DNA of 12,715 bases from an uncultured Clostridia bacterium (GTDB lineage: Bacteria > Bacillota > Clostridia > Oscillospirales > CAG-272). The notes below the pieces were generated by a model, which saw only the letters and a list, made by a program, of their open reading frames with translations, searched no databases and had not been told where the DNA came from. The position numbers and the translations under genes were made by a program. Every line of letters begins with the position of its first letter. Positions within the stretch are counted from its first letter, which is position 1. Positions 5,899 to 12,715 of the stretch are shown one piece after another. The DNA is taken from assembly GCA_947306035.1 (NCBI GenBank), contig CAMZFG010000011.1:1-12715 (forward strand). Reading direction: 5' to 3'.

Positions 5899-8800
5899 AT
5901 GCCGCATTTCGTGCATTTGCATCTGCACAGCGAATACAGTCTGCTCGACGGGGCGTGCCGCATCCGCGATATACCGAAACGGGCCAAAGAGTGCGGCCAC
6001 ACGGCGGTCGCTCTGACCGATCACGGCGTCATGTACGGCGCGGTGGCCTTTTACAACGCCTGCGTGGCCGAGGGCATTCAGCCCATCATCGGCTGCGAGG
6101 TCTACGTGGCGCCCCGCTCGCGGCACGACAAAACGAGCGGCGACGCGCACCCCTATCATCTGGTGCTGCTGTGCGAGAACGAGACGGGGTACCGCAACCT
6201 GATCGAAATGGTGTCGCTCTCCTTTACCGAGGGCTTTTACGTCAAGCCGCGGGTCGATATGGAGCTGCTGCGCACCCACTCCGAGGGGCTGATCGCGCTG
6301 TCCGCCTGCCTGGCGGGCCGCATCCCGCAGCTCCTGACGGGCGGCGACGTCGACGGCGCCTGCCGCGCGGCCGGGGAACTGTCGGCCATATTCGGCAAGG
6401 ATCATTTTTATATCGAACTGCAGGATCACGGCCTGCCCGCGCAACAGCAGATCCTGCCGCTGCTCGCCGAGGTGGCCAGACGGTGCGCGCTGCCCATGGT
6501 GGCCACCAACGACTGCCACTATCTGCGCCGCGAAGACGCGGAAACGCAGTCCGTTCTTTTGTGCATCCAGACCAACAGCCGTCTCTCGGACGGCCGCCCC
6601 GTCGGCTTTGAAACGGACGAGTTCTACTACAAGACGACCGAGGAGATGCAGGAACTGTTCGCCGCGTACGAGGGCGCGATCGAAAACACCGGCCGCGTGG
6701 CCGATATGTGCCGCTTCACCTTTGATTTTTCAAAGACTTATTTGCCGAAGTTCCCGTGCCCGGCGGGGCGCGACGCGGCTTCGTATTTGCGCGAGTTGAC
6801 CGACAGGGGATTTGCGGCGCGCGTGGAGGCGGGGCTGATCGACTTTGACAGGCACGCCGAGACGGAATACCGCGAGCGGCTGGAGTACGAACTTTCCGTC
6901 ATCACCAAAATGGGCTACGCCGACTATTTTCTGATCGTGCAGGATTACGTGGCCTACGCCAAATGCAAAGGCATTCCCGTGGGCCCGGGGCGCGGCTCCG
7001 GCGCGGGGAGCCTTGTGGCGTATGCGCTCGGCATCACCGACGTCGATCCGCTGGTGTTCGACCTGCTGTTCGAGCGCTTTCTGAACCCCGAGCGCGTCAG
7101 CATGCCCGATATCGACATGGACTTTTGCTATATCCGCCGCGACGAGGTCATTCGCTACGTGGCAGAGCGGTACGGCAGAGATCACGTGTCGCAGATCATC
7201 ACGTTCGGCACGCTGGCGGCAAGAGCCGCTATCCGGGACGTCGGGCGCGCGCTCGGCATGCCGTACGGCGAGGTGGATACGGTCGCCAAAGCGGTGCCGC
7301 GGGAACTCGGCATCACCATTGCCGACGCGCTGAAACTGCCCGATCTCAAGGCGCTGTATCAGAGCAACGCCGATATGCGGCGCCTGATCGATCTGGCCAT
7401 GGCGCTGGAGGGCATGCCGCGCAACGCCTCGATCCACGCGGCCGGCGTGGTCATCACCGAAGAGCCGCTGTCCCACTATCTGCCGCTGGCGGCCAACAAC
7501 GGGGTGGTCGTGACCCAGTACGACATGGACACCGTGGCCAAACTGGGGCTTTTGAAGTTCGATTTTCTCGGCCTGCGCTATCTGACCATCATTCACGACG
7601 CCGTGGAGCAGATCCGCGAAAACGACCCTGCCTTCGACATTGAAAAACTGCCGCTCGACGACGCGGACACCTACCGGCTGATCAGCCGGGGCGCGACGTC
7701 CGGCGTGTTTCAGCTGGAATCGGCCGGCATGCGGCAAATGCTGACCAACCTTTCTCCCGACTGCTTTGACGATATCGTGGCGGCCATCGCGCTGTATCGG
7801 CCGGGGCCCATGGACTCCATTCCGACCTTTATCGAGAACCGCAAGCACCCCGACAAGATCGTTTATAAACTGCCGCAGCTGGAGCCGATCCTGGCCTCGA
7901 CCTACGGGTGCGTGGTCTATCAGGAACAGGTCATGGAGATCTTTCGCACGCTGGCGGGATTTACGTTCGGTCACGCCGATATCGTGCGCCGCGCCATGTC
8001 CAAGAAAAAAGCGGCGGCGCTGGAGGCCGAGCGGGGCGCGTTCCTCTCCGGCTGTGCCGAAAACGGCATTGACGAGGGGACTGCCTCGGAGATGTTCGAC
8101 CAACTTTCCGATTTTGCCAATTACGCTTTCAACAAGAGCCACGCGGCGGCCTATGCGGTCATCTGCTACCGCACGGCCTACCTGAAAGAGCATTACCCGA
8201 AAGAGTATTTCGCGGCGCTGCTCACCTCCGAACTCGGCAATATGCCGAAGATCGCGGAATATATCTCCGAGGTCGGCAAGCGGGGCGTGAAGGTGCTGCC
8301 GCCGGACATCAACGAGTCGGTGGCGGAATTCCACGTCAGCGGCCGTCATATCCGCTTCGGGCTTCTCGCGCTGAAAAACGTGGGGCGGCTGTTTTTGGAG
8401 GCGGTCGTGGCCGAGCGCACGCGCGGTGGGCCTTACCGCTCGTTTGACGAGTTTCTCGACCGCATGGCGGGGCACGATCTCAACAAACGGCAGGTCGAGG
8501 CGCTCATCAAGGCGGGCGCGTTCGACAATCTCGGCATTTACCGCAGCCGTCTGCTCGCGGTGTACGAGCATATGGTCGACCGCTTGCAGAGCAAAACGCG
8601 CTCCAACCTGACGGGACAACTCGATATTTTCGCCTCCACGGGCACGGAGAGGCCCGACGTGACCTATCCCGAACTGCCGGAATACGGCCTGCGCGAACTT
8701 CTGATGCAGGAAAAAGAGGCCGCGGGCATGTATTTTTCGGGCCACCTGCTGGACAGTTACGCGGGCGCGCTTGCCGATCCATCCGTCACGCCGATCCATC

Positions 8801-9396
8801 GGCTGATGGAAACGGACGAGGCAGGCGACTACCTGCACAACGACCGCGAGCGGGTGCGCGTGGCGGGCATCATCACGGCGTTGACCGCCAAAATGACCCG
8901 CAACGATCAGCGCATGGTGTTTTTCACGCTGGAAGACCGCCTCGGCGAGATCGAGTGCGTCGTTTTTCCGAAAGTGCTGGACGAGGTGGGTCATCACGTG
9001 CGCGAGGACGCGGTGGTCATGGTGGACGGCACGCTGTCTTTGCGTGAAGACGAACTGCCGAAAGTGCTGGTCGAAACGCTTACGGAACTGAAAGAGGACG
9101 GGCAGGCCGCCGCGGCGCCCGCCGCCGAAACGCAGAAAGCGCCGTCCGCCGAAAAGAAAGCCGAGCCCGCGCCCGAACGGGCAAAGATCGTCTATATCCG
9201 CGTGCCGTCGCTGTCGGGCGAGGTATGGAAAAAGATCAAAAACCTGCTCGAGATCTTTGACGGCGCCTGTCCCGTCTCGGTCTTTGCCGCCGACGAGGGC
9301 GCCTATCACCCGCAGCCGGTCGGATTCGCCTGTTCCGCCTATACGCTGCGTGAACTGCGCAAACTGGCGGGCGACGAAAACGTGGTGACAAAATAA
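5899..9396 (+). CDS. dnaE: DNA polymerase III alpha subunit
   Basis: Replicative C-family DNA polymerase of 1165 residues. Domains in order: N-terminal PHP (about 1-280) with metal-ligand candidates HLHLHS (His8, His10), Asp17, TDHG (His42), GCEVY (Glu67), and NDCH (Asp205, His207), apparently intact; polymerase core with GPGRGSGAGSLVAY (362-375), catalytic PDIDMDF (Asp404, Asp406) and KFDFLG (Asp555), GVFQLESAGM, ALYRPGPMDSIP and FNKSHAAAYAVI; tandem HhH around LNKRQVEALIKAGAFD; a clamp-binding pentapeptide QLDIF (907-911); OB fold about 985-1060; an Ala/Pro/Lys/Glu-rich linker 1066-1094; and a final domain starting AKIVYIRVPS. There is no internal DEDD exonuclease, so this is DnaE rather than PolC. 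The ATG follows AAAGGAG (5885-5891) by 7 nt and lies 33 nt after whiA. Whether it is the main or the accessory replicase depends on a polC elsewhere. Confidence 0.97.
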   Translation: MPHFVHLHLHSEYSLLDGACRIRDIPKRAKECGHTAVALTDHGVMYGAVAFYNACVAEGIQPIIGCEVYVAPRSRHDKTSGDAHPYHLVLLCENETGYRNLIEMVSLSFTEGFYVKPRVDMELLRTHSEGLIALSACLAGRIPQLLTGGDVDGACRAAGELSAIFGKDHFYIELQDHGLPAQQQILPLLAEVARRCALPMVATNDCHYLRREDAETQSVLLCIQTNSRLSDGRPVGFETDEFYYKTTEEMQELFAAYEGAIENTGRVADMCRFTFDFSKTYLPKFPCPAGRDAASYLRELTDRGFAARVEAGLIDFDRHAETEYRERLEYELSVITKMGYADYFLIVQDYVAYAKCKGIPVGPGRGSGAGSLVAYALGITDVDPLVFDLLFERFLNPERVSMPDIDMDFCYIRRDEVIRYVAERYGRDHVSQIITFGTLAARAAIRDVGRALGMPYGEVDTVAKAVPRELGITIADALKLPDLKALYQSNADMRRLIDLAMALEGMPRNASIHAAGVVITEEPLSHYLPLAANNGVVVTQYDMDTVAKLGLLKFDFLGLRYLTIIHDAVEQIRENDPAFDIEKLPLDDADTYRLISRGATSGVFQLESAGMRQMLTNLSPDCFDDIVAAIALYRPGPMDSIPTFIENRKHPDKIVYKLPQLEPILASTYGCVVYQEQVMEIFRTLAGFTFGHADIVRRAMSKKKAAALEAERGAFLSGCAENGIDEGTASEMFDQLSDFANYAFNKSHAAAYAVICYRTAYLKEHYPKEYFAALLTSELGNMPKIAEYISEVGKRGVKVLPPDINESVAEFHVSGRHIRFGLLALKNVGRLFLEAVVAERTRGGPYRSFDEFLDRMAGHDLNKRQVEALIKAGAFDNLGIYRSRLLAVYEHMVDRLQSKTRSNLTGQLDIFASTGTERPDVTYPELPEYGLRELLMQEKEAAGMYFSGHLLDSYAGALADPSVTPIHRLMETDEAGDYLHNDRERVRVAGIITALTAKMTRNDQRMVFFTLEDRLGEIECVVFPKVLDEVGHHVREDAVVMVDGTLSLREDELPKVLVETLTELKEDGQAAAAPAAETQKAPSAEKKAEPAPERAKIVYIRVPSLSGEVWKKIKNLLEIFDGACPVSVFAADEGAYHPQPVGFACSAYTLRELRKLAGDENVVTK

Positions 9397-9415
9397 ACCT
9401 GCCGCAGGGGCAGGT
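9397..9415 (+). repeat. Hairpin 1 directly after the dnaE stop
   Basis: ACCTGCC (9397-9403) pairs with GGCAGGT (9409-9415) around a 5-nt GCAGG loop. It has no T-run on the plus strand, so it is not by itself an intrinsic terminator; it could protect the dnaE 3' end. Its 3' arm can also pair with 9429-9436. Confidence 0.75.
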
Positions 9416-9418
9416 ATC

Positions 9419-9463
9419 AAAAACCCCCATACTGCCGACAATAAGGCGGAATGGGGGTGTTTT
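9419..9463 (+). promoter_or_regulatory. Hairpin 2: terminator-like, covers the PBP ribosome binding site
   Basis: ACCCCCAT (9423-9430) pairs with ATGGGGGT (9451-9458), 8 bp. It can extend inward through GCC/GGC (9434-9436 with 9445-9447) and outward as A-tract against TTTT with one bulged G. The 3' arm holds GGGGGTG, the only plausible Shine-Dalgarno for the PBP ATG at 9465, so the folded form should hide it. The TTTT after the arm also makes it a weak terminator candidate for dnaE transcripts. Confidence 0.65.
9453..9459 (+). promoter_or_regulatory. Ribosome binding site of the PBP gene, inside hairpin 2
   Basis: GGGGGTG lies 5 nt before the ATG at 9465 and is complementary in most positions to the 16S rRNA 3' end. 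A TTG at 9462 is in frame one codon earlier but is badly spaced, so ATG is preferred. Confidence 0.7.
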
Positions 9464-9464
9464 G

Positions 9465-11867
9465 ATGTCCGAAAACAAAAAAGGGCGCCTTTTGCGCGTG
9501 CTGCTGCGGCTGACGCTGGGCATTTTTGTATTGCTGACGGCGGCGGTGATCGCTTTCGGCGTCTGGGCGGCGGGCGTGTCGGGCGACGTGGACGCGTCGC
9601 TGTTTGAAGAAGGCACCAAAGACCGCACCACGCGCCTTTATTGCTACGACGAACGGGGCGACGCGGAAGAACTGGTCGAAGATCGGCTGTCCGGCTATGA
9701 AAACGCGCTGTTCTGCTCGCTTGACGATATGCCGAACGATCTGAAAAACGCCTTTATCGCCATAGAGGACAAGCGCTTTTACAGCCACAGGGGCGTGGAC
9801 TGGCGACGCACGGCCTCGGCGGCGTTCACCTACCTCAAAAACGGCGGCCACGCACCTTTCGGCGGTTCGACCATCACGCAGCAGCTCATCAAAAACCTGA
9901 CGGGCGAAGCGGAGCGGAGCGCCTCGCGCAAAGTCAGCGAGATCCTGCGCGCCGCCAAAGCGGAGCGGAAATACGACAAAGACACGATTTTAGAGTATTA
10001 TCTGAACGTGGTCAATCTGGCCGAGAACTGCTACGGCGTGCGCACCGCTTCCAACGCCTATTTTTCAAAGGAGCCGGCAGACCTCTCGCTGACCGAAGCG
10101 GCGGCGCTGGCCGCCATCACCAACAATCCGGCCCGGTACGACCCCATCAAGCACCCCGAGGCCAACCGGACGCGGCGCGACCTGATCCTTTCCGAAATGC
10201 GGGCGCAGGGCATGATCGACGAGGCGGCGTATCAGGCCGCGCGGCAAGCAGAAACGGTGCTTTGCGTCAATGAAAAACTGCTCTCCGGCAAGGTCAACTC
10301 CTGGTACGCGGATATGGTGATCGCCGACGTGATCGCCGACCTGCAGAAAGAGCGCGGGCTGACGGCGGAGGAGGCCGCGCGCCTGGTCTTTTGCGGCGGC
10401 TTGCAGATCTACACGGCGGAAAGCAAGGATGTGCAGAAGATCCTTTGCACCTACTACGAAGATAAAGACCGCTTTCCGACCCACAAAGGCGGCAGAAAGG
10501 CAGAGAGCGCCATGATGATCGTCGACCCGGTCAACGGCGATATTTTAGCGGTGGCGGGCGCCGTCGGCAAAAAGACGACCAACCGCATTCAGAACTACGC
10601 CGTCGACGCCAAACGCCCCAGCGGCTCCGTGATCAAGCCGATCGGCGTGTACGGCCCGGCGCTGGAGCGGGGGGTCGTGACGTGGAGCACGGTGTTTGAC
10701 GACGTTCCGCGCACCTTCAAAGAGGACGGCGCGCCCTGGCCGCGCAATTCGCCGGACGTTTATCGGGGTCTGACCACCGTTTCCACGGCGCTGACGCACT
10801 CCGTCAACACGGTCAGCGTGTCGATACTCGAACAGATGGGAACGGGCGCCTCGTTCCGCTTTCTGCACGATACGCTCGGCATGACGTCGCTTGACAAAGA
10901 GCAGGATATGAACGCGGGGGCGCTGGCGCTGGGGCAGCAGACGAACGGCGTGACGCTGCGCGAACTGCTGGGCGCCTATACGGCCGCTGCGGGGGACGGC
11001 GTTTATCGCGGCACGCGCAGTTACTATAAAGTGCTTGACAACAAAGGGGAACTGCTGCTGACGAAAGCCGCGGAAAACAGACCCGCGCTCTCCCGCGCCA
11101 ACGCCGCCGTGCTGACGCTGATGCTGCGCCGCGCCGTGCGGGAGGGAACGGGCCGCGCGCTGACGCTGAAAGACCGGCTCGACGTGGCGGGCAAAACGGG
11201 CACCAGCAGCGATTGCTGCGACAAATGGTTCGTCGGTTACACGCCGGAACTGCTGGCGGGCGTTTGGTACGGTTTTGAGTATCCCGAGCCGCTGGACGAC
11301 GTCAAGGGAAATCCGGCGCTGACGGCGTTTGACGGCGTGATGGGGCGCGTGGAGCAAGCGCATCCGGCGAAAAAACGCAGTTTCGATACGCCGCCCGACG
11401 TGGCGGCGGTGCGGTACTGCGCGGACAGCGGCGGCATACCGACCGACGTGTGCGCGCTGGACCCGCGCGGCGACCGCACCGAGATCGGGTACTTTGTAAA
11501 AGGTACGGAGCCGAGCGCGCCCTGCGACCGGCACACCCTGATCGACTATTGCGAGGGGGGCGGCGTTGCCACGCCGGTATGTCCCGCAGAGGCGCGTCAC
11601 CCGGTGGCGCTTTTGCGCGTGACGCGGCAATTTCCGCGCCCCATCCGCGTGCTGGACGCGCCCTATACCTGCGTCGGCGAATGTCCCGAAAAACAACCTG
11701 ATTTAACGGATAATGCACCATATTATGCGCTGAACTTCGATAAAAACCGAAATTTCGGCATTGGCATGGACGTGACGCCATTTAACCGCGCCTGCCCGGA
11801 ACACGGCGGCGACCCGTTTTTGGCAAGGCGCTTGCTGCCGTATCCGAAGGCCGATGACACCGCATAA
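9465..11867 (+). CDS. Class A penicillin-binding protein (bifunctional transglycosylase-transpeptidase)
   Basis: Membrane-anchored wall polymerase of 800 residues, resembling PBP1A (PonA/MrcA). A short basic cytosolic tail precedes a single membrane segment at about 11-37. The GT51 glycosyltransferase domain has AIEDKRFYSHRGVD (catalytic Glu101), GGSTITQQLIKN (133-144) and RKVSEILRAAKAERKYDK (155-172, Glu159). The transpeptidase has SVIK (Ser388 nucleophile, Lys391), SVN (446-448) and KTGT (577-580). A C-terminal extension of about 150 residues holds eight Cys (652, 663, 687, 696, 706, 736, 740, 777), including YCADSGGIPTDVC and a VKGTEPSAPCDRH element common in PBPs of Bacillota. All catalytic motifs are present, so it should be active and beta-lactam sensitive. 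It follows dnaE after 68 nt with no own promoter visible and ends at a strong bidirectional terminator. Confidence 0.96.
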   Translation: MSENKKGRLLRVLLRLTLGIFVLLTAAVIAFGVWAAGVSGDVDASLFEEGTKDRTTRLYCYDERGDAEELVEDRLSGYENALFCSLDDMPNDLKNAFIAIEDKRFYSHRGVDWRRTASAAFTYLKNGGHAPFGGSTITQQLIKNLTGEAERSASRKVSEILRAAKAERKYDKDTILEYYLNVVNLAENCYGVRTASNAYFSKEPADLSLTEAAALAAITNNPARYDPIKHPEANRTRRDLILSEMRAQGMIDEAAYQAARQAETVLCVNEKLLSGKVNSWYADMVIADVIADLQKERGLTAEEAARLVFCGGLQIYTAESKDVQKILCTYYEDKDRFPTHKGGRKAESAMMIVDPVNGDILAVAGAVGKKTTNRIQNYAVDAKRPSGSVIKPIGVYGPALERGVVTWSTVFDDVPRTFKEDGAPWPRNSPDVYRGLTTVSTALTHSVNTVSVSILEQMGTGASFRFLHDTLGMTSLDKEQDMNAGALALGQQTNGVTLRELLGAYTAAAGDGVYRGTRSYYKVLDNKGELLLTKAAENRPALSRANAAVLTLMLRRAVREGTGRALTLKDRLDVAGKTGTSSDCCDKWFVGYTPELLAGVWYGFEYPEPLDDVKGNPALTAFDGVMGRVEQAHPAKKRSFDTPPDVAAVRYCADSGGIPTDVCALDPRGDRTEIGYFVKGTEPSAPCDRHTLIDYCEGGGVATPVCPAEARHPVALLRVTRQFPRPIRVLDAPYTCVGECPEKQPDLTDNAPYYALNFDKNRNFGIGMDVTPFNRACPEHGGDPFLARRLLPYPKADDTA

Positions 11868-11869
11868 AA

Positions 11870-11904
11870 ACAGGCAGGCGCGCGGCGCCTGCCTGTCGGT
11901 TTTT
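11870..11904. terminator. Bidirectional intrinsic terminator between the PBP gene and trmL
   Basis: A perfect 12-bp stem, ACAGGCAGGCGC (11870-11881) with GCGCCTGCCTGT (11885-11896), closes on a GCG loop. On the plus strand it is followed by CGG and then TTTTT (11900-11904). On the minus strand TTTTT (11870-11866) follows at once. It serves both convergent genes and is shared tightly: the minus-strand T-run overlaps the PBP stop codon, and the plus-strand T-run touches the trmL stop. Confidence 0.95.
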
Positions 11905-12416
11905 CATACGTTTGCGTCTTCCCACCGATAGGCGGTCAGATCGCCCTGTTCTTCCAGCCCCTCGAACTGCCGCTGACGGAACACCTCGAAAACGGCGACG
12001 GCCACGGAGTTGGAGAGATTGAGACTGCGCAGCGTGGGCCGCATCGGGATGCGCACCGCCGTTTCTTTGTGGTGAAACAGCAGGTCTTCCGGCAGGCCGG
12101 CCGTCTCCTTGCCGAACATCAGAAAAACGCGGCGCGGATAGACGACGTCGGTATAGGCGCGGGGCGCTTTGGTGGTGAAATAGTAAACGGCGGCATCGGG
12201 ATTTTTGCCGAAAAAGTCGTCAAGCCCGTCATAATAGGTGATGTCGAGTTTATCCCAGTAGTCGAGGCCGGCGCGTTTGAGTTTTTTGTCGTCAATGGCA
12301 AAGCCGAGGGGGCGAATGAGGTGCAGCGCCGCCCCCGTGGCGGCGCAGGTCCTGGCGATGTTGCCCGTGTTCTGCGGTATTTCCGGCTCGTGCAGCACGA
12401 TGTTTATGTCTGCCAT
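11904..12416 (-). CDS. trmL: tRNA (cytidine/uridine-34 2'-O)-methyltransferase
   Basis: SPOUT-fold, SAM-dependent methyltransferase that 2'-O-methylates the wobble base of certain leucine tRNAs, acting as a dimer in the cytosol. The 170 residues match the family's usual 150-170. Motifs: PEIPQNTGNIART (11-23), LMFGKETAGLPE (99-110), and the trefoil-knot SAM-binding end IPMRPTLRSLNLSNSVAVAVFE (split over 123-144). I chose the ATG at 12416, with AAAAGGA (12426-12432) 9 nt upstream. The frame stays open for 95 more codons, but that would run through the promoter, past the palindrome and into secA on the other strand, so it is rejected. It is a single-gene unit with its own promoter, convergent with the PBP gene. 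Confidence 0.95.
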   Translation of the reverse strand: MADINIVLHEPEIPQNTGNIARTCAATGAALHLIRPLGFAIDDKKLKRAGLDYWDKLDITYYDGLDDFFGKNPDAAVYYFTTKAPRAYTDVVYPRRVFLMFGKETAGLPEDLLFHHKETAVRIPMRPTLRSLNLSNSVAVAVFEVFRQRQFEGLEEQGDLTAYRWEDANV

Positions 12417-12425
12417 GTTTTTTCG

Positions 12426-12432
12426 TCCTTTT
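12426..12432 (-). promoter_or_regulatory. Ribosome binding site fixing the trmL start
   Basis: AAAAGGA on the minus strand, 9 nt before the ATG at 12416-12414. Together with the -10 box just upstream it sets the start and rules out the long N-terminal extension. Confidence 0.85.
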
Positions 12433-12446
12433 CGTTTGTTGCTTTT

Positions 12447-12475
12447 ATTATAGCGTTTTGCGTCGTTTTCCGCAA
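12447..12475 (-). promoter_or_regulatory. Promoter of trmL
   Basis: Minus strand: -10 TATAAT at 12447-12452, 17-nt spacer, and a weak -35 TTGCGG at 12470-12475 (three of six consensus bases). The A/T-rich palindrome at 12486-12503 lies just upstream of the -35 and may act as an UP element. Confidence 0.75.
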
Positions 12476-12485
12476 GGGCGGGGAA

Positions 12486-12503
12486 AAAATTTTGCAAAAT
12501 TTT
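12486..12503. repeat. Perfect 18-bp A/T palindrome between trmL and secA
   Basis: AAAATTTTGCAAAATTTT is its own reverse complement. It sits between the divergent promoters, 10 bp beyond the trmL -35 and about 9 bp before the presumed secA -35. It could be an operator, a bent A-tract UP element for both promoters, or chance in an A/T-rich spacer. Confidence 0.8.
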
Positions 12504-12512
12504 CATGGGGGT

Positions 12513-12542
12513 ATGGCATTCCGCGCCAAAATGTAGTATAAT
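12513..12542 (+). promoter_or_regulatory. Promoter of secA
   Basis: A perfect -10 TATAAT at 12537-12542 follows ATGTAG. The -35 is poor: ATGGCA at 12513-12518 with an 18-nt spacer is the best I find. The strength may come from the extended -10 context, identical over 15 nt to the coaE promoter. An inverted repeat TGGC-N7-GCCA (12514-12528) overlaps the -35 and spacer. Confidence 0.7.
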
Positions 12543-12572
12543 AATTTTATGATTTCTATACCGGAGGTTCCC

Positions 12573-12715
12573 ATGGGACTTTTTCGCAAACTGTTCGGCT
12601 CTTACAGCGACCGACAGATCAAAAAACTGCGCCGCACGGCGGACGAAATAGAGGCGCTGGCGCCCAAATACGCCGCCATGACCAACGAAGAACTGGCGCA
12701 CGTGACGGTGGAACT
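12573..12715 (+). CDS. secA: Preprotein translocase ATPase SecA, N-terminal fragment at window edge
   Basis: SecA is the ATPase motor that pushes unfolded preproteins through SecYEG. Only the first 47 codons are inside the window. They read MGLFRKLFGSYSDRQIKKLR, then TADEIEALAPKYAAMTNEEL and AHVTVE, matching the conserved SecA N-terminus (MGLF-K-FG-YSDR-hKK, then I-ALE/AP, hSDEEL). The ATG lies 5 nt after GGAGG (12563-12567) and about 30 nt after the -10 box. The frame is open to the last base. The Walker motifs are downstream and cannot be checked, but the N-terminal signature is distinctive. Confidence 0.9.
   Translation, partial: MGLFRKLFGSYSDRQIKKLRRTADEIEALAPKYAAMTNEELAHVTVE

Noticed and set aside
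4636..6519. Open frame of 627 codons on the minus strand across murB, whiA and the dnaE start
   Set aside because: It runs through three well-supported genes and two junctions, has no family motif, and has no promoter or ribosome binding site of its own.
6730..9441. Open frame of 903 codons on the minus strand across dnaE
   Set aside because: It mirrors dnaE in a GC-rich genome where the antisense frame rarely meets stops. It has no recognisable motifs, is rich in Arg, Gly, His and Val as expected for such shadows, and lies opposite a gene with every catalytic motif.
12417..12701. 95-codon N-terminal extension of trmL, or a separate small gene
   Set aside because: It would span the trmL promoter and the palindrome and overlap secA in antisense. 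TrmL proteins normally start a few residues before the NTGNIAR motif, and a good binding site precedes the internal ATG.
1..12715. Mobile elements, CRISPR, tRNA or rRNA genes, defence systems
   Set aside because: I saw no transposase or integrase motifs, no spaced direct repeats, no tRNA cloverleaf and no rRNA core. The gene set is entirely housekeeping and tightly packed.

Overview
The window is a gene-dense stretch of bacterial chromosome, GC-rich by eye (about 60%) with strongly GC-rich third codon positions. It looks like an anaerobic Clostridia-type member of the Bacillota. The reasons are WhiA, a Bacillota-style murB-whiA-dnaE neighbourhood, a class A PBP with a Cys-containing C-terminal extension, and AAAGGAG-type ribosome binding sites. 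The lineage is inference; no rRNA or other species marker is present.

Layout. (1) Positions 1-3274, minus strand: a four-gene operon read coaE (dephospho-CoA kinase), lytic transglycosylase, M18 aminopeptidase, prfA (release factor 1, C-terminus beyond the window edge). All three junctions overlap (TTGA, ATGA, TGATG). (2) Positions 3275-3419: divergent promoter region with a good -35/-10 pair on each strand. (3) Positions 3420-11867, plus strand: a YjjG-like HAD nucleotidase, murB, whiA, dnaE and a class A penicillin-binding protein. The first three overlap by 4 bp, dnaE follows after 33 nt, and the PBP gene follows after a 68-nt gap holding two hairpins, the second of which covers the PBP ribosome binding site. 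(4) A perfect 12-bp-stem bidirectional terminator separates the PBP gene from the convergent trmL (11904-12416, minus). (5) Positions 12417-12572: a second divergent promoter region, with an 18-bp A/T palindrome, between trmL and the start of secA (12573 to the window edge).

The genes are housekeeping. They cover CoA synthesis, peptidoglycan precursor synthesis (MurB), polymerisation (PBP) and turnover (lytic transglycosylase), replication (DnaE), cell-division-linked regulation (WhiA), translation termination (RF1), tRNA wobble modification (TrmL), secretion (SecA) and metabolite or peptide clean-up (HAD, M18). Grouping wall synthesis, WhiA and the replicase in one plus-strand unit would allow growth, division and replication genes to be co-expressed.

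I see no mobile element, CRISPR array, tRNA, rRNA or obvious novel system. The points most worth a second look are regulatory or organisational: two competing RNA structures before the PBP gene, whiA directly after murB without rapZ/yvcK, a compact WhiA, a palindrome between trmL and secA, and the coupling of RF1 translation to a UGA stop. No stretch over 300 bases lacks a gene.
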